This document shows, piece after piece, positions 1-5,599 of a stretch of 10,294 bases of DNA. Every line of letters begins with the position of its first letter. The first letter of the stretch is position 1. The stretch is from an uncultured Roseiflexaceae bacterium (GTDB lineage: Bacteria > Chloroflexota > Chloroflexia > Chloroflexales > Roseiflexaceae). The position numbers and the translations under genes were made by a program. The stretch lies in contig CAIPUQ010000183.1 of NCBI GenBank assembly GCA_903868295.1, positions 1-10,294 on the forward strand, read 5' to 3'. Below the pieces are notes generated by a model. That model was not told where the DNA came from and made no database searches. It was given only the letters and a program-made list of their open reading frames with translations.

Positions 1-395
1 AGCGGCTCGAACGACGAGATGATGACTGCGTCGGTCATACGGGCATCGTGGATGGCCGCCAACACCGGCCCTGCGACGCCGGCGTGTTTGAGCTCGACAT
101 TCAGGCGCATGCCGCGCGTGCGTGCCAGGTCGAGCACTTCGGCGAGCAATGGGACCCGTTCGCCACGGATATCGAGCGTCTGCGTGTCGGCATACGTGAT
201 GTCACGGACGACGCGATCTGTGGACTCCCAACGGCCGGTCGTGTCGTCGTGGAAGACCACCAGTTTGCCGTCGCTGGTACAGATAACGTCGAGTTCCGAC
301 ATTTCGGCGCCCATATCTGCTGCCAGTGCAAAGGCGGTCAGCGTGTTCTCGGGGGCATAAGCCGATGCGCCGCGGTGTGCAATTACGATTGTCAT
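1..395 (-). CDS. Glycerophosphodiester phosphodiesterase, N-terminal part (cut by window edge)
   Basis: Hydrolyses glycerophosphodiesters to glycerol-3-phosphate and an alcohol; member of the GDPD (UgpQ/GlpQ) TIM-barrel family. About 131 residues are visible and the C-terminus lies off the left edge. Family motifs are clear: AHRGASAYAPENT at residues 6-18 with H7 and R8, the metal-binding E34-L-D36, the second catalytic histidine H49 in VFHDDT, E101 in NVELK, and ISSFEP near the edge. There is no signal peptide at the N-terminus, so a cytoplasmic UgpQ-like enzyme is more likely than a periplasmic GlpQ. The start ATG lies 3 nt after the stop of the SWIM-domain gene (TAA-TCT-ATG), so translation is probably coupled to it. 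Family assignment is firm; the exact substrate is not determined. Confidence 0.9.
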   Translation of the reverse strand, partial: MTIVIAHRGASAYAPENTLTAFALAADMGAEMSELDVICTSDGKLVVFHDDTTGRWESTDRVVRDITYADTQTLDIRGERVPLLAEVLDLARTRGMRLNVELKHAGVAGPVLAAIHDARMTDAVIISSFEP

Positions 396-398
396 AGA

Positions 399-686
399 TT
401 AAGCCAACTGACTCGCGATGGTGTCGTCGTCGAGGGGGTTGACTGCACTGCGCGCTTGTTCCGACAGCATGGGTGAAAGGACTTTTTGGATGGCCATGAC
501 GTGCGCACACGTGCCGTGGCCACGGAAGAAGTCACAATCGCAACGCCAGACACCGGCATCGACCGTGATGACGTGATCGTTGTTGCCGCCGCGAAAGGTC
601 GCCGTGAGCGTCTGGATGGCGATGCGTTCGGGTTGGTTGGCATAGTGACGGGCTTTTTCGATTTTGGAGATGAGGTCCGAGTGCAT
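399..686 (-). CDS. Small SWIM zinc-finger protein
   Basis: A 95-residue protein built around one SWIM zinc finger: C49-D-C51, eight residues, then C60-A-H62, the CxC...CxH pattern of the family. SWIM domains bind DNA or proteins, but this short form has no attached helicase, transposase or nuclease domain, so its role is unknown. The N-terminal part, with IEKARHYANQPERI at residues 9-22, looks helical, followed by a beta-rich stretch leading into the finger. The start is supported by an AAGGAG ribosome-binding site 8 nt upstream. The gene lies just downstream of the tRNA-Leu terminator with no convincing promoter in the gap, and 3 nt ahead of the phosphodiesterase gene. Similar small SWIM proteins are, as I recall, frequent in Chloroflexota. 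Confidence 0.8.
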   Translation of the reverse strand: MHSDLISKIEKARHYANQPERIAIQTLTATFRGGNNDHVITVDAGVWRCDCDFFRGHGTCAHVMAIQKVLSPMLSEQARSAVNPLDDDTIASQLA

Positions 687-714
687 AGATGCTACTCCTT
701 GTGTGCCTCAGCAC

Positions 715-744
715 AAAAAAACGCAACACACGGAGGTGTTGCGT
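715..744 (-). terminator. Rho-independent terminator after tRNA-Leu
   Basis: A perfect 9-bp stem (positions 736-744 with 721-729, ACGCAACAC and its complement) closes a 6-nt loop. On the minus strand it is followed directly by a run of seven T (721 down to 715). It ends 6 nt below the mature 3' end of the tRNA. No other good terminator lies between the HAS-barrel gene and this point, so it may also end read-through transcripts from the long operon upstream. Confidence 0.88.
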
Positions 745-750
745 CGCCAC

Positions 751-834
751 TGGTGGGGACGGAGGGAGTTGAACCCTCACGGATTGCTCCACAAGTTCCT
801 AAGACTTGCGCGTCTGCCATTTCGCCACGTCCCC
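751..834 (-). tRNA. tRNA-Leu, anticodon UAG
   Basis: An 84-nt class II tRNA. The acceptor arms GGGGACG and CGTCCCC pair fully. The D stem is GCG/CGC with GG in the loop. The anticodon stem CAAGT/ACTTG encloses the loop CTTAGGA, giving anticodon TAG at positions 799-801, which reads CUA and probably other CUN leucine codons. The variable arm is long (GGA-GCAA-TCC), as expected for leucine. The T arm is GAGGG-TTCAACT-CCCTC. The 3' end is A73 followed by an encoded CCA. Confidence 0.96.
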
Positions 835-849
835 TCGATATTACCGTTC

Positions 850-879
850 ATCATAGCACACACGAGCGCACCGACGCAA
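850..879 (-). promoter_or_regulatory. Probable promoter of tRNA-Leu
   Basis: Minus-strand hexamers TTGCGT (874-879) and TATGAT (850-855) are separated by 18 bp, and the tRNA 5' end lies 15 nt below the -10 box. The -10 matches the TATAAT consensus at five of six positions; the -35 is weaker. It sits in the 54-bp gap after the HAS-barrel stop codon, so the tRNA can be expressed independently of the upstream operon. Confidence 0.6.
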
Positions 880-888
880 CAGAACGCG

Positions 889-1503
889 CTAGTCGAAGTC
901 GCTCCGGACGCGTGCGAGGATATGCCGCGCCCGATCGAAATCCTCGCGCAACAGCGTCGTCAATGCCTTGCCAGCACGTAGTGCATAGGCATGCGCTCCC
1001 TCGGGCGCAACCTGCATTATGCTCCGGATGATAGCTGCCATCAACTCGTCGGCAGGCAGATGTTGGGCACCGATGAGCATCCGCAAATAGCCGAAATCCG
1101 ACGCAAATGCCCGCACCGCATCGACATCGGCGTGTTCGACCGTGTAATGGACCGGCGCAGGGAAATGGGGTATACGCTGCACCACCGTGTCGCCGCGCCG
1201 ATACCCGAGGACCCAGACACTGAACTCGGTTTGCAAGACTTCCTTGAGGTCGGGATGCGCCTGATAGATTTGTTCGTTGTAGAGTTCGCGACCACTGTAG
1301 CTCTGCCCGCGCACAATCGCTCGCCCACCTGGTTCGCGACTGAGAGTCCGGACATCCGTGACCACGCCATAGATCTGCACCTGTGGATCTTGGGTATGGG
1401 CAAGGACAAGCGCGCCGAATGCAGGCGCTGCCAATAGTGTGTAGGTCCCAGCGACATAGGTGAGGGTGGCTGATTCGATGATTTCGCCGATTCGGGGAGC
1501 CAT
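889..1503 (-). CDS. HAS-barrel domain protein, function unknown
   Basis: A 204-residue protein that resembles, from memory, the HAS-barrel (HerA/ATP-synthase barrel) proteins found in cyanobacteria and Chloroflexota. The recognisable start is RIGEIIESAT (residues 4-13). It is followed by a beta-rich segment with IYGVVTDVRT (44-53) and a charged EQIYQAHPDLKEVL helix (77-90), then a strand FSVWVLGYR and a proline-rich HFPAPVHYTVE stretch. The C-terminal half is helical (VRAFASDFGYLRMLIG, 130-145). No ATPase motifs are present, so it would be the barrel alone, without the HerA motor. The ATG follows a GAGG ribosome-binding site by 5 nt and lies 11 nt after the 96-residue gene, so it appears to be the last protein gene of the operon. 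No experimental function is known to me. Confidence 0.62.
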   Translation of the reverse strand: MAPRIGEIIESATLTYVAGTYTLLAAPAFGALVLAHTQDPQVQIYGVVTDVRTLSREPGGRAIVRGQSYSGRELYNEQIYQAHPDLKEVLQTEFSVWVLGYRRGDTVVQRIPHFPAPVHYTVEHADVDAVRAFASDFGYLRMLIGAQHLPADELMAAIIRSIMQVAPEGAHAYALRAGKALTTLLREDFDRARHILARVRSDFD

Positions 1504-1514
1504 GTGCACCTCGC

Positions 1515-1805
1515 TTAGCGTGCTCCGAGCAATGTGGTGGCGATCTGACGCCATTCTGCAGCGTGTGTCTGCGCAGGCGGGGGCACTGGCTGTCGGGCCC
1601 GCCGATACCAGTAGGCGGCGTTGGGGGCATCGCCTTCGACCCGGTGCAGATGCGCATGGACCCAATCTGCGTCGGCACCGACTGCGTCTTGGAGGGTATC
1701 GTGTGCCGTGGTCCAATCGCCACGACCCTGATGCCACAGGGCAATCAGGGCAGGGCTCCAGGTGGGATCGGGCTGAGGCTGTGACTGGAATTCGTCGAGG
1801 TGCAT
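1515..1805 (-). CDS. Conserved 96-residue protein of unknown function
   Basis: A small soluble protein rich in tryptophan and histidine. The core reads WSPALIALWHQGRGDW (residues 16-31), then WVHAHLHRVEGD (48-59) and NAAYWYRRA (62-70). I recognise this pattern as a widespread uncharacterised family with helix-turn-helix packing that looks like a single TPR-like unit; no catalytic motif is apparent. The start ATG has a GGAGG ribosome-binding site 6 nt upstream, and the gene begins 12 nt after the MoeB-rhodanese stop codon, so it is cotranslated in the same operon. It has no signal peptide or membrane segment. Its location next to sulfur-transfer genes is suggestive but gives no function. Confidence 0.78.
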   Translation of the reverse strand: MHLDEFQSQPQPDPTWSPALIALWHQGRGDWTTAHDTLQDAVGADADWVHAHLHRVEGDAPNAAYWYRRARQPVPPPAQTHAAEWRQIATTLLGAR

Positions 1806-1817
1806 AGAGGCCCTCCG

Positions 1818-2939
1818 CTAGACAACGGTGATACTGGGGTCGAGGAGATTATGCCAGGCCAACAGGCCACCACGCATGCTCACAGCGGCGCGACCGCTCC
1901 GGACGAGGATATCACGGGCACGGGCACTGCGCATCCCGCTCCGGCAGTAGACGATGATGTCACCGTCGGCCGGGATTGCAGCGAGGGTCTGCGAAAGCGC
2001 ATCGACGCCGATGCGTACCGCGCCAGGCAAATGGCCAGCGTCGTATTCGTGCGGTTCACGCACATCGAGCAAAAACGGACGTGGCAACTGTTGCAAACGA
2101 GTTTGTATTGCGTGGACGGAGAGTTCCTCGCTGTCGTTGACAACCGCACAGGCGACCTCTTCGATACCAATGGTGGTCAAGCTCGGGGTATCGCCACAAC
2201 AGACGCACTGCGGGTTGCGCGGCGATGCAAAGCGATCAATCGAAAGCGTCAGGGCATCATACAGCCAGAGTGTCCCAATCAGCGGGGTACCAATGCCGAG
2301 GATGAGTTTGACCACTTCGGTCGCTTGGACCGAGCCGACCACACCGGGGAGCACACCAAAAACTCCTGCCTCGGCGCAATTGGGTGCGAGTTCTGCACTC
2401 GGCGGCGTGGGGAAGAGGCAGCGGTAACACGGCCCACCACGATGCGGTGCGTACACGCTGACTTGCCCTTCGAAGCGAAAAATAGCCCCCGACACGAGTA
2501 TCTTGGCGCTCCGGACGCAGGCGTCGTTGAGCACATAGCGCGTCGCAAATGAGTCAGTCGCGTCGACGACGATGCTGTAGTCAGCAATAAGCGCAAGGAC
2601 GTTGTCGGCGTTGATCCGGGTCTCAATGGGCATGACGGTGATGTCAGGATTGAGGGCACGCAGATGTGCTGCAGCAGAATCTACTTTGGGAACGCCGATG
2701 TCGGCTGTCGTATGGATGATTTGGCGCTGCAGATTGCTGATATCGACGACATCGTCATCCACGATACCAAGTGTGCCGACGCCTGCCGCTGCGAGATAGA
2801 GGGCCACCGGGGACCCTAATCCGCCCGTGCCCACTACCAAGACGCGCGCAGCTTTGAGCAACAGTTGCCCTGCAATGCCCACCGTGGGGAGGGCAATGTG
2901 ACGTGCATAGCGTTGATACTCGGTTGTGGTTAGTTCCAT
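1818..2939 (-). CDS. moeB: E1-like MoeB/ThiF adenylyltransferase fused to rhodanese
   Basis: A 373-residue two-domain protein. Residues 1-250 are a MoeB/ThiF/UBA-type adenylyltransferase that activates the C-terminal glycine of a ubiquitin-like sulfur carrier. Visible are the nucleotide-binding loop GTGGLGS (37-43), DISNLQRQ (66-73), DATDS (126-130), and zinc-binding CxxC pairs C171/C174 and C245/C248. C188 in APNCAEAG is at the position of the E1 cysteine. Residues 280-373 are a rhodanese domain with active-site loop CRSGMRS (C332-S338), which would carry the persulfide. This is the architecture of MoeZ and of eukaryotic Uba4/MOCS3. The ATG overlaps the JAMM gene by 10 nt (ATGGAACTAA), so I chose it over an ATG 30 codons upstream that would lie deep in the neighbour. 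Carrier identity (MoaD, ThiS or CysO type) is unresolved; no carrier gene is in the window. Confidence 0.9.
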   Translation of the reverse strand: MELTTTEYQRYARHIALPTVGIAGQLLLKAARVLVVGTGGLGSPVALYLAAAGVGTLGIVDDDVVDISNLQRQIIHTTADIGVPKVDSAAAHLRALNPDITVMPIETRINADNVLALIADYSIVVDATDSFATRYVLNDACVRSAKILVSGAIFRFEGQVSVYAPHRGGPCYRCLFPTPPSAELAPNCAEAGVFGVLPGVVGSVQATEVVKLILGIGTPLIGTLWLYDALTLSIDRFASPRNPQCVCCGDTPSLTTIGIEEVACAVVNDSEELSVHAIQTRLQQLPRPFLLDVREPHEYDAGHLPGAVRIGVDALSQTLAAIPADGDIIVYCRSGMRSARARDILVRSGRAAVSMRGGLLAWHNLLDPSITVV

Positions 2940-3349
2940 GCGACGTCGTCCTCTACGAAGTCTGAACCGTCCCAATGCCAGCCACGGATATCGATCCGGC
3001 CATGGGACGTGACCGATACGATCAGCCAAAAGAGCGAGCGGCCAACATCGGCTGCGTTACGGGCATCGTGGATCGACGGCACTGAGGGGCTATCAGGATG
3101 GGTGTGGATGATGCCCAGCACCGCGGTGCCGGTCTGTTGCGCCACCGCATCAGCCTGGAACCACCCGACGGGATCAAGCACAAAGGTCGTATCGGGCGTG
3201 CTCGCGAGGTTTGCGACGGGCACCAGCGCAGTCACGGTGGCGAGCGTCGGCAACGGTTCGCCTATCACAAACCCTACCGCTTCGTGTGGGTAGGCGGCAA
3301 GCGCCCACGCACTGATGGTCGTCTGCACTGCGTCGTCGAGGACGATCAT
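2930..3349 (-). CDS. JAMM/MPN+ metalloprotease, M67 family
   Basis: A 139-residue single-domain JAMM metallopeptidase. All zinc-site residues are present: E23 in PHEAVGF, then H82-T-H84 followed by seven residues, S92, two residues and D95 (HTHPDSPSVPSIHD, 82-95). It should therefore be active. Bacterial members of this size (Mec+ of mycobacteria, QbsD-type) cleave cysteine or another adduct from the C-terminal glycine of a small ubiquitin-like sulfur carrier. The ATG overlaps the Rieske stop in an ATGA (4 nt) and its own stop overlaps the E1-rhodanese start, so the three proteins are likely made together. The E1 partner next door supports a sulfur-carrier role. An alternative is general deconjugation of a Ub-like modifier. 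Confidence 0.9.
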   Translation of the reverse strand: MIVLDDAVQTTISAWALAAYPHEAVGFVIGEPLPTLATVTALVPVANLASTPDTTFVLDPVGWFQADAVAQQTGTAVLGIIHTHPDSPSVPSIHDARNAADVGRSLFWLIVSVTSHGRIDIRGWHWDGSDFVEDDVAWN

Positions 3350-3669
3350 GCCTCGACCTCGTACGGTGCAACAAAAATGTGGGTTGCGTCGACCGTCACC
3401 TGATATCGTGCCACATCGGCGACCGCTGGCAGGGTCAGATGTGCGCCTGTGTTGAGGTCAAAGCGTGCGCCGTGGAGCGGGCAATCAACGGTGCAATCGT
3501 CGTCGTCGACATAGCCGTCGTGGAGCTCCGCATATGCATGGGTGCAGATGTTGCCAATCGCGTATACGGTACCACGGACATTAAACAAGCCGACCTGTTT
3601 GCCATCGACGACGACTTGTTTGGTTGCCCCGACGGGTAATTCGGATAGGAGGCAGACGGGGATGGGCAT
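3346..3669 (-). CDS. Rieske-type [2Fe-2S] ferredoxin
   Basis: A 107-residue soluble Rieske protein of the dioxygenase-ferredoxin/NirD type. Cluster ligands are C42 and H44 in ICTHAYAEL and C63 and H66 in DCPLHGARF, with 18 residues between the two motifs. There is no transmembrane anchor or Tat signal, and no disulfide cysteine pair of the bc1 type; the only other cysteine is C6. It probably carries electrons in the cytoplasm. Small Rieske proteins inside suf operons are known from Actinobacteria, where a role in cluster assembly or redox supply is assumed rather than proven. The start has an AGGAG ribosome-binding site 8 nt upstream, just below the hairpin that separates it from sufB. It is translationally coupled to the JAMM gene. 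Confidence 0.9.
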   Translation of the reverse strand: MPIPVCLLSELPVGATKQVVVDGKQVGLFNVRGTVYAIGNICTHAYAELHDGYVDDDDCTVDCPLHGARFDLNTGAHLTLPAVADVARYQVTVDATHIFVAPYEVEA

Positions 3670-3689
3670 ACTAGACTCCTGATATAGAG

Positions 3690-3722
3690 AAAACCGAGTC
3701 GCAGGGTGACCCTGCGACTCGG
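3690..3722 (-). terminator. Strong hairpin with U-rich tail between sufB and the Rieske gene
   Basis: A perfect 13-bp GC-rich inverted repeat (3710-3722 with 3694-3706, CCGAGTCGCAGGG and its complement) has a 3-nt loop. The minus strand then reads TTTTCTCT. This looks like a rho-independent terminator, though the T run is broken. It begins 20 nt after the sufB stop and ends 20 nt before the Rieske ATG, which leaves no room for a fresh promoter. It is therefore more likely a partial terminator or a 3'-end stabiliser of the suf mRNA. Confidence 0.7.
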
Positions 3723-3742
3723 AACCTGGAATGGGCAGTCAG

Positions 3743-5158
3743 TTACCCGACCGAGCCTTCCATTTCGAGTTGAATGAGCCGATTGAGTTCGACGGCGTAT
3801 TCCATCGGCAACTCGCGGGTGAATGGCTCCATGAAGCCCAACACAATCATCGACAAGGCCTCTGCCTTCGAGATGCCACGGCTCATCAGATAGAAGAGTT
3901 GCTCTTCGCCGATGCGGCCGACGGTGGCTTCGTGCGCCAGGGTGACGTTGGCTTCTTCGACTTCGATGTATGGGATCGTGTCGGATTTGGATTTGTCGTC
4001 CAGAATCAACGCATCACAGTTGACGTTGATCTTGGATCCGGTGGCACCGGGGTGAACCTTCACCAGACCACGGTAGGTAGTCTTGCCGCCGCCCTTGGAG
4101 ACCGACTTGTTGGTGATGACGCTGGTGGTGTCGGGTGCATTGTGGACCATCTTGGCGCCGGCGTCTTGGTGTTGACCTTTGCCTGCATAGGCCACCGACA
4201 AAACTTCGCCACGTGCTCCGCGGCCCATCAGATAGACCGATGGGTACTTCATGGTCAGTTTGGAACCGATGTTGCCGTCGACCCACTCCATGCTGGCGTC
4301 TTCGTGGGCTACTGCACGCTTGGTGACCAGGTTGAAGATGTTGTTGGCCCAGTTTTGGATGGTGGTGTAGCGGAACTTCCCGCCCTTCTTGACGACAATT
4401 TCGACCACGGCCGAGTGCAATGAGTTGGTCGAGTACTGTGGTGCCGTGCAGCCTTCGATGTAATGTGCCGAGGCGCCTTCGTCGATGATGATGAGGGTGC
4501 GCTCGAACTGACCCATGTTTTCTGCATTGATACGGAAGTAGGCCTGCAACGGGATGTCAACGTGCACGCCCTTGGGTACATACACGAACGAGCCACCCGA
4601 CCAGACGGCGGTGTTGAGGGCAGCGTACTTGTTGTCGGCTGAAGGAATGATGGTGCCGAAATACTGCTTGAACATTTCGGGCTGTTCTTTGAGCGCTGAA
4701 TCGGTATCGAGGAAAATCACGCCACGCTTTGACCATTCTTCACGCAGGGAGTGATAGACGACTTCGGATTCGTATTGTGCGCCGACACCCGCGAGGAACT
4801 TACGTTCTGCTTCGGGGATACCGAGACGCTCGAAGGTGTTCTTGATTTCTTCGGGCACTGCATCCCAGTCGGTGGCTGGTTTGTCGCCGGCACGCACAAA
4901 GTAGTGGATGTCGTCGTAATTGAGGGAGGCCAAATCTGGGTTGCCCCATGCACCGTCGAGTGGCGTGGGCTTCTTGTAGAAGATTGCCAACGCCTGCAGG
5001 CGGCGCTTGAGCATCCACTCGGGCTCGCCCTTCATCATCGACAATTCACGGACGACGTCTTCGCTCAGGCCCTTACCGGACTTGAAGACGTAGTTTTCTT
5101 CCTGGCGGAAGCCGTATTTGGAGTAATCAAACTCGAGTTCGTTCGCTTCTAAAGTCAT
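3743..5158 (-). CDS. sufB: SufB, Fe-S cluster scaffold subunit
   Basis: SufB receives sulfur and, with SufC and SufD, forms the SufBC2D scaffold on which clusters are built. At 471 residues it has the usual family length. Conserved segments include SFVYVPKGVHVD (190-201), HYIEGCTAP with C237 (the counterpart of E. coli C254), the beta-helix core with KYPSVYLMGRGA, and NVNCDALIL with C381 (the counterpart of E. coli C405, the proposed cluster site). The C-terminal SufC-binding helices include SRGISKAEALSMIVLGF (426-442). C237 and C381 are the only cysteines in the protein. The ATG lies 22 nt after sufU with only a weak GAGAG-like ribosome-binding site. It is the last of the core suf genes and is followed by a strong hairpin. 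Confidence 0.97.
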   Translation of the reverse strand: MTLEANELEFDYSKYGFRQEENYVFKSGKGLSEDVVRELSMMKGEPEWMLKRRLQALAIFYKKPTPLDGAWGNPDLASLNYDDIHYFVRAGDKPATDWDAVPEEIKNTFERLGIPEAERKFLAGVGAQYESEVVYHSLREEWSKRGVIFLDTDSALKEQPEMFKQYFGTIIPSADNKYAALNTAVWSGGSFVYVPKGVHVDIPLQAYFRINAENMGQFERTLIIIDEGASAHYIEGCTAPQYSTNSLHSAVVEIVVKKGGKFRYTTIQNWANNIFNLVTKRAVAHEDASMEWVDGNIGSKLTMKYPSVYLMGRGARGEVLSVAYAGKGQHQDAGAKMVHNAPDTTSVITNKSVSKGGGKTTYRGLVKVHPGATGSKINVNCDALILDDKSKSDTIPYIEVEEANVTLAHEATVGRIGEEQLFYLMSRGISKAEALSMIVLGFMEPFTRELPMEYAVELNRLIQLEMEGSVG

Positions 5159-5180
5159 CGCAGTCTCTCACTTCTAGTGG

Positions 5181-5585
5181 TTAGTCCAGTTCATCGGTAT
5201 CGAGTTGTTGGCCGAGATATCGGTACAAGCCCACTTTCATGGCCTTGAGCGACAGAAGTGCGCATTTGAGGCGCACGGGGTTTTTGTCGAGGGGCAACCC
5301 AATCAGCTCGAGGACGTCGTCTTTGCTGTACGCACGGGCAGCATCGAGTTCCATCCCGATGAGCTCGTCCGTGAGCATCGAGGCCGCTGCCTGACTGACC
5401 GCACACCCTTTGCCCGAAAAAGCGACGGCGGCGATTTTGCCATCGGCGATACGCAAATCGAGACGAATGCGATCACCACACAACGGGTTGTGTTCTTCTT
5501 GCGACACATCATAGGGATCGAGGGTCCCGTAGTTGTGAGGGTACCGATGGTGTTCCAGAATCAAATCGCGATACATGTCACTCAT
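5181..5585 (-). CDS. sufU: SufU, zinc-dependent sulfur acceptor for SufS
   Basis: A 134-residue IscU-fold protein that takes persulfide sulfur from SufS and passes it to SufB. Zinc-site residues are C36 and D38 (NPLCGDRIRL), C61 (GKGCAVSQAAAS) and C108 (RLKCALLS). The motif wording is SufU-like, but only 46 residues lie between C61 and C108. That is near the 42 of E. coli IscU and well short of the roughly 60 of B. subtilis SufU, so the usual SufU insertion is mostly absent. I chose the ATG at 5585 because it gives the family N-terminus MSDMYRDLILEHH and has GGGAGG 6 nt upstream. A longer reading frame would run back into sufS. It lies 14 nt after sufS. Confidence 0.93.
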   Translation of the reverse strand: MSDMYRDLILEHHRYPHNYGTLDPYDVSQEEHNPLCGDRIRLDLRIADGKIAAVAFSGKGCAVSQAAASMLTDELIGMELDAARAYSKDDVLELIGLPLDKNPVRLKCALLSLKAMKVGLYRYLGQQLDTDELD

Positions 5586-5591
5586 GGTGAC

Positions 5592-5597
5592 CCTCCC
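5592..5597 (-). promoter_or_regulatory. Ribosome-binding site fixing the sufU start
   Basis: GGGAGG on the minus strand, 6 nt before the ATG at 5585. It lies in the short gap after the sufS stop and supports the 134-residue form of SufU over any longer frame. Confidence 0.75.
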
Positions 5598-5599
5598 AA

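Noticed and set aside
851..1744. Alternative minus-strand frame of about 297 codons across the HAS-barrel gene
   Set aside because: Another frame of the same strand carries the recognisable HAS-barrel protein with proper ribosome-binding site and spacing; this one is rich in Arg, Pro and Ser, typical of an out-of-frame reading.
1800..2552. Open frame on the plus strand (about 250 codons)
   Set aside because: Antisense to the E1-rhodanese gene; low-complexity arginine/glycine/alanine-rich translation without a domain.
3731..4423. Open frame on the plus strand (about 230 codons)
   Set aside because: Antisense to sufB; its length follows from the sufB codon pattern.
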